Source: Streptomyces sp. NBC_00353 (GTDB taxonomy: Bacteria; Actinomycetota; Actinomycetes; Streptomycetales; Streptomycetaceae). From it: DNA of 64,000 nt. The stretch lies in contig NZ_CP107985.1 in the NCBI RefSeq assembly GCF_036108815.1, forward strand, positions 4,898,001 through 4,962,000, written 5' to 3'. Position 1 is the stretch's first letter; the number at the start of each line of letters is the position of its first letter. Below, one piece after another: positions 15,704 to 23,355 of this stretch. The notes beneath the pieces were generated by a model. That model was not told the DNA's origin. It saw only the letters and a program-made list of their open reading frames with translations, and ran no database searches. A program made the position numbers and the translations under genes.

Positions 15704-16411
15704 TCACCCCGGTGAGCCGCCCTGCCCGTCGAGCCGCGCCCGCCACTCCCGTACCGCTGCCTCGTCCACCGGCGCGTCCCATCCCTTGGGTCGCGCCGCA
15801 CCCCCGATGTGCACCGCGTCGATGCCCGCGGCCAGCAGCTCCGGCAGGTGTTCGAGCCGCAGCCCGCCCCCCACCAGGATCTGCGGCTCGTAGCCGGGCT
15901 CGCCGTTCCGTGCCGCCTCGACGAGCAGCACCGGGATGCCGTCGTCGACGCCGAGCGCCGATCCGGCCGTGAGGTACGTGTCGAGGCCGGGCAGGTCCGC
16001 CAGCTGCTTGCGCAGGGCGTCCCGGTCGGTGGCGCGGTCGATCGCGCGGTGGAACGTCCAACTGCAGCCGTCCAGCTCCGCGACGAGCCGCTCGACGGCG
16101 ACGAGGTCCGCGTGGCCCTGCGCATCCAGGAAGCCGAGGACGAATTCCTCGGCGCCCTCGGCCCGCAGCTCGCGCGCCTTCCGTACGAGTACGTCGATGT
16201 CACCGGCCGCGAAGCCGTCCGCCACTCTGAGCATCACCCGCAGCGGAATGTCGACTGCGGCACGGATCTTCGCGAAGGTCGCGCAGGACGGGGTCAGTCC
16301 GTCCGCCGCCATGTCGGTGACCAGCTCGAGCCGGTCTGCACCACCCGCCTGGGCAGCGACCGCGTCCTCCGCGTCGAGAGCGATCACCTCCAGGACTGCA
16401 CGGTTGCTCAT
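15704..16411 (-). CDS. cutC: CutC-family protein
   Basis: A 235-residue TIM-barrel protein of the CutC family. Landmarks are LEVIALDAEDAVAAQAGGADRLELV at the N-terminus, MLRVADGF near residue 59, TFHRAIDRA near residue 118 and LVGGGLRLEHLPEL near residue 178. CutC was named for copper homeostasis, but a direct copper role is disputed. Here it faces away from a copper ATPase, which would favour the classic view, yet a DasR-like site lies 30 bases upstream of its start, identical over 14 bases to the one before the ROK kinase gene at 48.3 kb. The start ATG has GGAGGAATGGGG upstream. Confidence 0.92.
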   Translation of the reverse strand: MSNRAVLEVIALDAEDAVAAQAGGADRLELVTDMAADGLTPSCATFAKIRAAVDIPLRVMLRVADGFAAGDIDVLVRKARELRAEGAEEFVLGFLDAQGHADLVAVERLVAELDGCSWTFHRAIDRATDRDALRKQLADLPGLDTYLTAGSALGVDDGIPVLLVEAARNGEPGYEPQILVGGGLRLEHLPELLAAGIDAVHIGGAARPKGWDAPVDEAAVREWRARLDGQGGSPG

Positions 16412-16440
16412 GGGACCCCATTCCTCCAGTAAACAGCTAT

Positions 16441-16452
16441 AGGTCTAGTCCA
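16441..16452 (-). promoter_or_regulatory. DasR-like (dre) site upstream of cutC
   Basis: On the minus strand the sequence reads TGGACTAGACCTAT, matching 10 of 12 positions of the DasR core TGGTCTAGACCA. The same 14 bases occur at 48223-48236 before the amino-sugar kinase gene, at the same 30-base distance from the start codon. Confidence 0.55.
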
Positions 16453-16620
16453 ATGGCCAGCCTACGGGTCAGTCGGCTGAAGGTGCAGCTTCCCTGCGGA
16501 CGTGAAGATACGCGAGGTCAGAGGGGTGCCCGACGGCTGGATGCACCCGGGTCCGCGGCCCGGCACCGGATCCACCCTTGCGCTTCATAGGGGTGGGGGG
16601 TATACATACATCAGTATCGG

Positions 16621-16637
16621 ATACCCCCTAGGGGTAT
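16621..16637 (+). promoter_or_regulatory. CsoR-type copper operator upstream of copA
   Basis: ATACCC-CCTAG-GGGTAT is a perfect 6-base inverted repeat with a 5-base spacer, the form of actinobacterial CsoR operators (TACCCC/GGGGTA). A second half-like GGGGGGTATAC lies at 16595-16605. It ends 20 bases before the copA start, so copper should derepress copA. Confidence 0.8.
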
Positions 16638-16656
16638 ACACGCCAGGGAGGACACC

Positions 16657-18948
16657 GTGTCCGCGCACACCGCCGCAACCGGCACCGGCACCGGCACCAC
16701 CGCAGAGGTCGAGCTCTCCATCGGCGGCATGACCTGCGCATCCTGCGCGGCCCGCATCGAGAAGAAGCTCAACCGGATGGACGGCGTCACCGCCACCGTC
16801 AACTACGCCACCGAGAAGGCCAAGGTCAGCTACCGGGGCGAGGACCTGTCCGTACAGGACCTGATCGCCACCGTCGAGAAGACCGGCTACACGGCGCAGG
16901 AGCCCGCGCCTCCGGTACGCACCGAGGAGCCCACGTCCGCCGCCGAGGACGGGGCCGACGCGCTCCGCCCGCTGCGGCAGCGGTTGCTCACCGCCGTCGT
17001 GCTCGCCGTCCCGGTGATCGCGATGTCGATGATCCCGGCGCTGCAGTTCATGTACTGGCAGTGGCTCTCACTGACCCTGACCGCCCCCGTCGTCACCTAC
17101 GCCGCCTGGCCGTTCCACCGCGCCGCCTGGACCAATGCCCGGCACGGCGCGGCGACCATGGACACACTGATCTCCGTCGGCACATCGGCCGCGTTCCTGT
17201 GGTCCGTGTGGGCGCTGTTCTTCGGCATGGCCGGAATGCCCGGCATGACGCACCCCTTCGAGCTGACCATCGGCCGCAGCGACGGCGCGGGGAACATCTA
17301 TCTGGAGGCCGCGGCCGGAGTCACCGCGTTCATCCTGGCCGGCCGCTGGTTCGAGGCCCGCTCCAAGCGGAAGGCCGGCGCGGCGCTCAAGGCGCTCCTG
17401 GAGCTGGGTGCCAAGGAGGTCACCGTGCTGAGGGACGGCCGCGAGGTGACCGTGCCGACGGCTGAGCTGCAGGTCGGGAACCGGTTCCTGGTCCGTCCCG
17501 GTGAGAAGATCGCCACCGACGGCACCGTCGTCGAGGGCGCCTCGGCGGTGGACGCGTCGATGCTCACCGGCGAGTCGGTGCCGGTCGAGGTGGGGGTCGG
17601 GGACGCCGTCACCGGTGCCACGCTCAACGCGGGCGGCCGTCTCGTCGTGCGCGCCACCCGGGTCGGCGCCGACACCCAGCTGGCACGGATGGCCAGGCTC
17701 GTGGAGGACGCGCAGAACGGCAAGGCGGCGGCCCAGCGCCTCGCCGACCGGATCTCGGCGGTCTTCGTCCCGGTCGTCCTGCTGATCGCGCTGGTCACCC
17801 TGGTCGTCTGGCTGCTTCTCACCGACGACGTCACAGCCGCGTTCACCGCCGCCGTCGCCGTACTGATCATCGCCTGCCCGTGCGCACTCGGCCTCGCCAC
17901 ACCCACCGCCCTCATGGTCGGCACGGGGCGCGGCGCGCAGCTCGGCATCCTGATCAAGGGGCCCGAGGTCCTGGAGACCACACGCCGCATCGACACGATC
18001 GTCCTCGACAAGACCGGCACCGTCACAACCGGCCGGATGACACTGCTGGACGTCCACGTGGCAGCGGACACCGCGGCGGACGAGGCGCAGGTGCTGCGGC
18101 TGGCCGGCGCCCTGGAACACGCCTCCGAACACCCCATCGCCCAGGCGGTCGCCACCGGCGCCCGCGAGCGGACCGGGACCGCCCTGCCCGCCGTCCAGGA
18201 CTTCGCCGGTCTCGCGGGACTCGGCGTCCAGGGTGTCGTCGAGGGCCACGCCGTCCTCGTCGGCCGGGAGCAGCTGCTCGCCGAGTGGGAGATCCACCTG
18301 CCCGATGAGCTGGCCCGGAAGAAGGCGGCGGCGGAAGCGGCCGGCCGGACGGCCGTCGCGGTGGCCTGGGACGGCGAGGCGCGGGCGGTCCTGGAGGTCG
18401 CGGACGCGGTGAAGGAGACCAGCGCGGAGGCGATCGCACGGCTGCGGGCCCTCGGTCTGACACCGATCCTCCTCACCGGGGACAACCGGGCGGTGGCGGA
18501 GGCGGTCGCGGCGGAGGTCGGGATCGACCGGGACGACGTGTACGCGCAGGTCATGCCCGAGGACAAGGTCGATGTCGTCAAGCGGCTGCAGGCCCGGGGC
18601 CGTTCGGTCGCGATGGTCGGCGACGGCGTCAACGACGCGGCGGCACTGGCCCAGGCGGACCTGGGCCTGGCGATGGGCACGGGCACGGACGCGGCGATCG
18701 AGGCCGGCGACCTGACCCTGGTCCGCGGGGACCTGCGGGCGGCGGCGGACGCGATCCGGCTGTCGCGGAAGACACTCGGGACGATCCGTACGAACCTGTT
18801 CTGGGCGTTCGCTTACAACGTGGCGGCGCTGCCGCTGGCCGCGGCGGGGCTGCTGAACCCGATGATCGCGGGGGCGGCGATGGCGTTCTCGTCGGTGTTC
18901 GTGGTGGGCAACTCGTTGCGGCTGCGGGGGTTCCGCGCGGTGGCGTAG
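16657..18948 (+). CDS. copA: Copper-exporting P-type ATPase CopA
   Basis: A 763-residue P1B ATPase. An N-terminal heavy-metal domain (residues about 20-85) carries GGMTCASCA. Two pairs of membrane helices precede the actuator motif LTGESVP. The metal-binding CPCALG lies in the sixth helix near residue 407. DKTGTVTTG near residue 450 holds the phosphorylated Asp, SEHPIAQAV is the ATP-binding HP motif, and MVGDGVNDAAAL is the hinge. The CPC/SEHP set is that of Cu(+) exporters in the cytoplasmic membrane. The start is GTG after GGGAGG. Neither a CopZ chaperone nor a csoR gene is adjacent. Transcription is likely controlled by the CsoR-type site just upstream. Confidence 0.96.
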   Translation: MSAHTAATGTGTGTTAEVELSIGGMTCASCAARIEKKLNRMDGVTATVNYATEKAKVSYRGEDLSVQDLIATVEKTGYTAQEPAPPVRTEEPTSAAEDGADALRPLRQRLLTAVVLAVPVIAMSMIPALQFMYWQWLSLTLTAPVVTYAAWPFHRAAWTNARHGAATMDTLISVGTSAAFLWSVWALFFGMAGMPGMTHPFELTIGRSDGAGNIYLEAAAGVTAFILAGRWFEARSKRKAGAALKALLELGAKEVTVLRDGREVTVPTAELQVGNRFLVRPGEKIATDGTVVEGASAVDASMLTGESVPVEVGVGDAVTGATLNAGGRLVVRATRVGADTQLARMARLVEDAQNGKAAAQRLADRISAVFVPVVLLIALVTLVVWLLLTDDVTAAFTAAVAVLIIACPCALGLATPTALMVGTGRGAQLGILIKGPEVLETTRRIDTIVLDKTGTVTTGRMTLLDVHVAADTAADEAQVLRLAGALEHASEHPIAQAVATGARERTGTALPAVQDFAGLAGLGVQGVVEGHAVLVGREQLLAEWEIHLPDELARKKAAAEAAGRTAVAVAWDGEARAVLEVADAVKETSAEAIARLRALGLTPILLTGDNRAVAEAVAAEVGIDRDDVYAQVMPEDKVDVVKRLQARGRSVAMVGDGVNDAAALAQADLGLAMGTGTDAAIEAGDLTLVRGDLRAAADAIRLSRKTLGTIRTNLFWAFAYNVAALPLAAAGLLNPMIAGAAMAFSSVFVVGNSLRLRGFRAVA

Positions 18949-18949
18949 G

Positions 18950-18969
18950 ACCGGCCCGACGGGGCCGGT
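18950..18969. terminator. Hairpin between convergent copA and pxpC
   Basis: ACCGGCCC-GACG-GGGCCGGT is a perfect 8-base stem with a tetraloop right after the copA stop and just before the pxpC stop. It probably terminates both transcripts. Confidence 0.75.
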
Positions 18970-18971
18970 GG

Positions 18972-19832
18972 TCAGCCCGCGCTCACGAACCGCACCCGGG
19001 TGCCCGGCACCGCCTGTGCCGCCCCCGCGAGTGCGCTCTCGTCCACGACCCCGACGACCGGATAGCCCCCGGTCGTCGGATGGTCGTTGAGGAACACCAC
19101 CGGGCGTCCGTCCGGCGGCACCTGTATGGCGCCGAGCACCATCCCCTCACTGGGCAGTTCGCCCTCGTGGGCGCGCGTCAGGGCCGGGCCCTCCGTGCGC
19201 AGGCCGATCCGGTTGCTGTGCGGCGAGACCCGGTACGTGGCCGTGGTGAGCGTGCGCAGCGCCTGATCCGTGAACCAGGTGTGACGGGGGCCGAGGCGTA
19301 CGGGGAGAACGAGCTCGGCCGGCGCGCCCGGCCAGGGCACGGCGTCGGGGGCCGCGGGCCGCGACGCCCCGTGTCCCAGCGGCAGTACGTCGCCGTCGCG
19401 CAGCGGGGCCGGGCCGAGCCCGGAGAGCAGGTCCGCGGACCTGCTGCCCAGCACCGGTTCCGGCAGCAGGCCGCCCCCGAATGCCAGATAGCTGCGCAGC
19501 CCCTGCACCGCAGGCCCCGCGTCGAGCACCGCGCCCGCCGGTACGTGCACGGGTGTCCCCCAGGCCACGGGCCGCCCGTCGACCGTGACCCGGCAGGGCG
19601 CACCGCCGACGACGGCGACCACGGGCCGGTCCGGGCGGACCGCGCAGCCGGTGGCGGTCGTCTCCAGCAGCGCCGCGTCCGCAGGGTTTCCGGCCAGCCG
19701 GTTGGCGAGGCGGCGGGAGGGGGCGTCCAGGGCGCCGGCGCGCGGCACCCCGAGGTGCGCCCAGCCGATACGGCCCGCGTCCTGAACGGTGGTCAGGGCT
19801 CCGGCCCTGACCACCTCGATGGCACCGGTCAT
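18972..19832 (-). CDS. pxpC: 5-oxoprolinase subunit C (PxpC)
   Basis: A 286-residue member of the biotin-dependent carboxyltransferase-like family (KipA/YbgK). It shows the N-terminal AGALTTVQDAGRIGWAHLGVPRAGALD, FGGGLLPEPVLGSRSADLL in the middle and the C-terminal PSEGMVLGAIQVPPDGRPVVFLNDHPTTGGYPV. PxpA, PxpB and PxpC together make the bacterial ATP-dependent 5-oxoprolinase that opens 5-oxoproline (pyroglutamate) to glutamate in the cytoplasm. The start overlaps the pxpB stop by ATGA, so it is the last gene of a tight pxpA-pxpB-pxpC operon. Confidence 0.95.
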   Translation of the reverse strand: MTGAIEVVRAGALTTVQDAGRIGWAHLGVPRAGALDAPSRRLANRLAGNPADAALLETTATGCAVRPDRPVVAVVGGAPCRVTVDGRPVAWGTPVHVPAGAVLDAGPAVQGLRSYLAFGGGLLPEPVLGSRSADLLSGLGPAPLRDGDVLPLGHGASRPAAPDAVPWPGAPAELVLPVRLGPRHTWFTDQALRTLTTATYRVSPHSNRIGLRTEGPALTRAHEGELPSEGMVLGAIQVPPDGRPVVFLNDHPTTGGYPVVGVVDESALAGAAQAVPGTRVRFVSAG

Positions 19833-20611
19833 GGCCGCACCTCCGCCGCGACGAAGCGCACCCGTGCCCCGGGGCTCAGCAGGGCGGCCGGTTCGCGGGC
19901 CGGGTTCCACAGTTCGCCCGGCTCGGGCATCCGCCCGATGATCTGCCAGCCGCCGGGCGACGGGCGTGGGTACACCCCGGTGTACGCCCCCGCGAGGGCC
20001 AGCGCACCGGCCGGAACCCTGGTGCGCGGAGTCGCGCGGCGTGGCAGGTGCAGGTGCTCGGGGAGGCCGGTGAGGTAGCCGAAGCCGGGGGCGAACCCGC
20101 AGAAGGCCACCCGGAATTCGGTCCCGGCGTGGATGCGGGGCACCTCGGCAACGGTGACGCCCCAGGCCGCCGCGACGTCGGCGAGGTCCGGGCCGTCGTA
20201 GACGACGGGGATCTCGACGGCTTCCCCGGTGTCGCGCCGCAGCGGCGGTATCTCCCAGGAGACGAGTTCCCGGGCGAGCCGCGCGCTGCCGTCCGGGGTG
20301 CGGTCCGCGATGCCGTCGAGCAGGACGGTCCTGGCACCGGGCACGATCTCGCGTACGGCGGGCAGTTCGCCGCGTGCGCGACGCCGCAGCAGCTCGGCGT
20401 GAAAGGCCTCGGCGTGTTCACCGGAGGACAGCTCGACGAGCAGCGCTCCGGACCCGGCGGGAAGAACGCGGATGCCGGCCGGGGCGCCCGCCTCGTGGGA
20501 CGGCCAAGCACTCGTCCCGCGCGACGCGGACGTACGCGCGTCGCGGGACTGTCCCGTGAGGACGCTCCGCTCGGCCGTGACCCCGTGCGCGGCGCCGGCA
20601 CCCGCGCTCAT
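19829..20611 (-). CDS. pxpB: 5-oxoprolinase subunit B (PxpB)
   Basis: A 260-residue protein of the KipI/YbgJ (allophanate hydrolase subunit 1-like) family. The domain starts near residue 46 (GIRVLPAGSGALLVELSS) and contains IPVVYDGPDLADVAAAWG and the signature FCGFAPGFGYLTGLP. The first about 45 residues are Ala/Ser/Gly-rich and not part of the family; a shorter start is possible, but the ATG at 20611 overlaps the pxpA stop by ATGA, which favours this start. It acts with PxpA and PxpC in the ATP-dependent opening of 5-oxoproline. Confidence 0.94.
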   Translation of the reverse strand: MSAGAGAAHGVTAERSVLTGQSRDARTSASRGTSAWPSHEAGAPAGIRVLPAGSGALLVELSSGEHAEAFHAELLRRRARGELPAVREIVPGARTVLLDGIADRTPDGSARLARELVSWEIPPLRRDTGEAVEIPVVYDGPDLADVAAAWGVTVAEVPRIHAGTEFRVAFCGFAPGFGYLTGLPEHLHLPRRATPRTRVPAGALALAGAYTGVYPRPSPGGWQIIGRMPEPGELWNPAREPAALLSPGARVRFVAAEVRP

Positions 20612-21405
20612 GCGAATGCCCGCACGGCCACGCCCGCTTCTTCGAGCGCCGCTCTGATCCTGCGTGCCAGCGCCGCCGCGCCCGGGGTGTCGCCGTGCAC
20701 GCAGAGCGAGCGTGCCGCGACCGGTATCCGGCTGCCGTCCGCGCCAGTGACGCCCCGGTCCACCGCCATCCCGACACTGCGGCGTACGACTTCGTCCTCG
20801 TCGTGCAGCACCGCGCCGGGCTCGCTCCGCGGAACCAGCGTGCCCTGCGGGGTGTACGCGCGGTCGGCGAAGGCCTCCTCGACGGAAGTGAGACCCGCGG
20901 CCCTGGCGTGGGCGAGCAGGCGCGACCCGGGGAGCCCGAGGACCGCCAGGTCCCCGCCGGCCAGCCTGACGCCCTCGACCACGGCTGCGGCCTGGTCGTC
21001 GTCCCAGACGGCGCGGTTGTAGAGGGCGCCGTGCGGTTTGACGTACGCGACCGTGGAGCCGGCCGCTTCGGCGAAGACCCGCAGCGCGCCGATCTGGTAG
21101 GCGATCTCGGCGGTGAGTTCGGCGGGTGGCACATCCATGGAGCGACGCCCGAAGCCGGCCAGATCGCGGTAGGCGACCTGGGCACCGATCCGGACGCCCC
21201 TGGCGGCCGCGATGTCGCAGACCCGCCGCATCACGGAGGCGTCGCCCGCGTGGAACCCGCAGGCCACATTGGCGCTGGTGACGCAGTCGAGCAGCGCGTC
21301 GTCATCGGTGAGGGTCCAGTGCCCGAACCCTTCGCCGAGATCCGCGTTGAGATCCATCGGGTTCGTCGGGCTCGCCGGGTTCGTCGGGTTCGTCAGATCC
21401 ATCAC
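20608..21405 (-). CDS. pxpA: 5-oxoprolinase subunit A (PxpA)
   Basis: A 265-residue LamB/YcsF-family protein. It has DLNADLGEGFGHW (residues about 18-30), ANVACGFHAGD, QVAYRDLAGFGRR and VKPHGALYN, the invariant blocks of PxpA. The first 16 residues are a Thr-Asn-Pro/Ser-Pro repeat encoded by near-repeats of GGGTTCGTC, an unusual low-complexity extension. The start is placed at GTG 21405 (or ATG 21402), because TAGCGT at 21412-21417 is six bases away and implies a leaderless transcript. The operator for the divergent GntR regulator lies inside the promoter spacer, so transcription should be induced by a pathway ligand. Confidence 0.95.
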   Translation of the reverse strand: MMDLTNPTNPASPTNPMDLNADLGEGFGHWTLTDDDALLDCVTSANVACGFHAGDASVMRRVCDIAAARGVRIGAQVAYRDLAGFGRRSMDVPPAELTAEIAYQIGALRVFAEAAGSTVAYVKPHGALYNRAVWDDDQAAAVVEGVRLAGGDLAVLGLPGSRLLAHARAAGLTSVEEAFADRAYTPQGTLVPRSEPGAVLHDEDEVVRRSVGMAVDRGVTGADGSRIPVAARSLCVHGDTPGAAALARRIRAALEEAGVAVRAFA

Positions 21406-21411
21406 GGGCGC

Positions 21412-21440
21412 ACGCTAGCGATTGTTCAACAATCTGACAA
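21412..21440 (-). promoter_or_regulatory. pxpA promoter
   Basis: On the minus strand TTGTCA (21435-21440), a 17-base spacer and TAGCGT (21412-21417) form a good housekeeping promoter. The predicted transcription start coincides with the pxpA GTG. The GntR-type palindrome fills the spacer. Confidence 0.7.
21420..21434. promoter_or_regulatory. GntR operator 1 (pxpA/gntR intergenic)
   Basis: GATTGTTCAACAATC is a perfect 15-base palindrome with a single central base. It lies between the -35 and -10 of pxpA and about 100 bases before the divergent regulator gene. The same core recurs at 22527-22541. Confidence 0.8.
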
Positions 21441-21531
21441 GACCCGGCTTGGGGAGCGAGACACCCGTACGGTTCACTGGGCACAGAGTGCGCACCGGAC
21501 GACGCGCACGGCAACAGGCGGAGGACGGGGC

Positions 21532-22248
21532 ATGGCGGGGAATGCGGGCGGCGGGACTTCTCCGGATCTCTCGGAACTGGCGGCGGACAGCGCCTCCCTG
21601 GCCCGGTCCGGCACCGCCGAACGGGTCGCCGCCATCCTGCGGGACCGGATCATGGAAGGCTACTTCCCGCCGGGCAGCCGGCTCTCCGAGGAGAGCATCA
21701 GCGGCGCCCTCGCCGTGTCCCGGAACACCTTGCGCGAGGCCTTCCGCCTGCTGTCGCACGAACGCCTCCTGGAACACCGGCTCAACAAGGGCGTCTTCGT
21801 CCGCGTCCTCGCCGTCGACGACCTGGTGGACATCTACCGGGTCCGGCTGCTCGTCGAGTGCGCCGCCCTGCGGACGCTGGGCGAGCCGCCGTACGACCTG
21901 ACGGCCGTCGAGGCCGCCGTGTCGACGGGCGAGCAGGCGGCGCTCGCCAACGACTGGCCGGTCTGCTCGACCGCCAACATCCGCTTCCACCAGGCCCTGG
22001 CCGGCCTCGCGAACAGCCCCCGCACGGACGAGCTGATGCGCAACGTCCTCGCCGAACTGCGGCTGGCCTTCCATGTGATGGCCGACCCGCGCCGGTTCCA
22101 CGAGCCCTACCTCACCCGGAACAGGGAGATCGCGGACAGACTCGCCGAGGGCGACGCGGCGGGCGCCGAGCGGATGCTGGCCTTCTATCTGGAGGACTCA
22201 CGGCGCCAGCTGGCGGAGGCGTACGCGGAGCGCCTGACCGCACGATAG
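21532..22248 (+). CDS. GntR-family regulator (FadR/FCD subfamily) of the 5-oxoproline module
   Basis: A 238-residue regulator. A winged helix-turn-helix at about residues 28-95 includes ERVAAILRDRIMEGYFPPGSRLSEESISGALAVSRNTLREA, the usual GntR signature. An all-helical FCD effector domain follows (about 105-230) with the metal/ligand-binding pattern D.....R, H (FHQAL) and later H in FHVM and RFHEPY. It is divergent from pxpABC and directly upstream of DUF969-DUF979-DUF2891. The palindrome found in both flanking promoters is its most likely operator, and a 5-oxoproline-related compound its most likely ligand. GGAGGA lies 10 bases before ATG 21532. Confidence 0.9.
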   Translation: MAGNAGGGTSPDLSELAADSASLARSGTAERVAAILRDRIMEGYFPPGSRLSEESISGALAVSRNTLREAFRLLSHERLLEHRLNKGVFVRVLAVDDLVDIYRVRLLVECAALRTLGEPPYDLTAVEAAVSTGEQAALANDWPVCSTANIRFHQALAGLANSPRTDELMRNVLAELRLAFHVMADPRRFHEPYLTRNREIADRLAEGDAAGAERMLAFYLEDSRRQLAEAYAERLTAR

Positions 22249-22289
22249 CCCCACCCGGGCACCCGCCGCGCGGCAACCTCACTCGGTAC

Positions 22290-22317
22290 GGCCCGGCGCT
22301 TCACCCCGCGCCGGGCC
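22290..22317 (+). terminator. Terminator after gntR
   Basis: GGCCCGGCGC and GCGCCGGGCC form a perfect 10-base stem with an 8-base loop, 41 bases after the gntR stop. Confidence 0.8.
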
Positions 22318-22520
22318 ATGTCACGCATGGAACGTTCCACAATCCGCACGATCCCCCCGAACCCCGCCCCTCGCACCACGCGCCGGACCCTCTCCGGGCG
22401 AAACCGCAGATCAGGGCCAAATCGCACCATCTTTCGCCCGCGTCGACCGAATTGGGCACCACCCGCTCCGGCCGCACCACGGCCCCACCTCACGCTTTGC
22501 TATCCATGTAGCCCACACCC

Positions 22521-22550
22521 TTGTGGGTTTGTTGAACAATCGCTTAATGT
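22521..22550 (+). promoter_or_regulatory. Promoter of the DUF969-DUF979-DUF2891 genes
   Basis: TTGTGG (22521-22526), an 18-base spacer and TAATGT (22545-22550) form a plausible promoter. The spacer begins with the 15-base operator-like palindrome, the same nesting seen at pxpA. Confidence 0.6.
22527..22541. promoter_or_regulatory. GntR operator 2 (DUF969 promoter)
   Basis: GTTTGTTGAACAATC matches operator 1 (read as GATTGTTGAACAATC) at 14 of 15 bases, with an intact TTGTT-G-AACAA core. Confidence 0.8.
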
Positions 22551-22623
22551 CTCGCGCACTACCCCGTCTGATCAGGACCGAGCAGGCATGCCTGCACGTC
22601 CATGCGCGGAAGAAGGCCGACGC

Positions 22624-23355
22624 GTGATCGTTCTCCTCGGCGTGCTCGTGGTGATCCTTGGATTCGCCACCCGCCGCAATCCCCTCCTTGTGGTGGGTGT
22701 CGCAGGCATCGTCACAGGGCTGCTCGGCAAGCTCTCCCCGCAGGAGGTGCTGGCCACATTCGGCAACAGCTTCGCCTCCGCGCGCTCCGTGACCGTCTTC
22801 GTCATCACGCTGCCCGTCATCGGGCTTCTCGAGCGGTACGGACTCCAGGAGCAGGCCCGTACTCTCATCGGCAAGCTGGGCAGGCTGACCACCGGCCGCT
22901 TCCTGGCGCTCTACCTGCTGATACGGCAGCTCACCGCCTCCGTCGGCCTCACCAGCATCGGCGGCCCCGCACAGAGTGTGCGGCCGCTGATCGCCCCGAT
23001 GGCCGAGGCCGCCGCCGAGGCCAAGGCGGGTCGTCCGCTGCCGCAGAAGCTGCGCGAGAAGGTCCGTTCGCACGCGTCCGGCGCCGACACCATCGGGGTG
23101 TTCTTCGGTGAGGACTGCTTCATCGCCATCGGATCGATCCTGCTGATCACCGGCTTCGTGAACTCCACGTACGACCAGCACCTCGAACCGCTGCATCTGG
23201 CCCTGTGGGCGATCCCCTCCGCGATCTGCGCCTTCCTGATCCACGGGGCCCGCCTGCTCAACCTGGACCGGCAGCTGGAGCGCGAACTCGCCGTCGCCGC
23301 CGCCGAGAACGACCTGACGACGCACGCCGGGCTCCGGACGGAGGACGCCAAGTGA
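22624..23355 (+). CDS. DUF969 membrane protein, candidate 5-oxoproline permease subunit
   Basis: A 243-residue integral membrane protein with about five or six hydrophobic segments. Landmarks are LGFATRRNPLLVVGVAGIVTGLL, VFVITLPVIGLLERYGLQEQARTLI, LTSIGGPAQSVRPLIAPM and GVFFGEDCFIAIGSILLI, which fit the DUF969 family. DUF969 is almost always paired with DUF979, and in Firmicutes the pair sits beside pyroglutamyl peptidase genes as I recall. Here it shares an operator with the 5-oxoprolinase genes, so uptake of 5-oxoproline or a pyroglutamyl compound is a reasonable inference. GTG 22624 is chosen because relatives begin directly with a hydrophobic helix. The stop overlaps the DUF979 start (GTGA). 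Confidence 0.85.
   Translation: MIVLLGVLVVILGFATRRNPLLVVGVAGIVTGLLGKLSPQEVLATFGNSFASARSVTVFVITLPVIGLLERYGLQEQARTLIGKLGRLTTGRFLALYLLIRQLTASVGLTSIGGPAQSVRPLIAPMAEAAAEAKAGRPLPQKLREKVRSHASGADTIGVFFGEDCFIAIGSILLITGFVNSTYDQHLEPLHLALWAIPSAICAFLIHGARLLNLDRQLERELAVAAAENDLTTHAGLRTEDAK

Larger units (their letters stand above)
22249..22623. other. Intergenic region between gntR and the DUF969 gene
   Basis: About 375 bases that hold the gntR terminator, the DUF969 promoter with operator 2, and a short hairpin CCCACA-CCCT-TGTGGG at 22512-22527 overlapping the -35 element. No gene was recognised. Confidence 0.6.

Noticed and set aside
16502..16732. A 76-codon plus-strand frame upstream of copA
   Set aside because: It runs through the CsoR-type operator and the copA start in another frame and lacks homology or a ribosome site.
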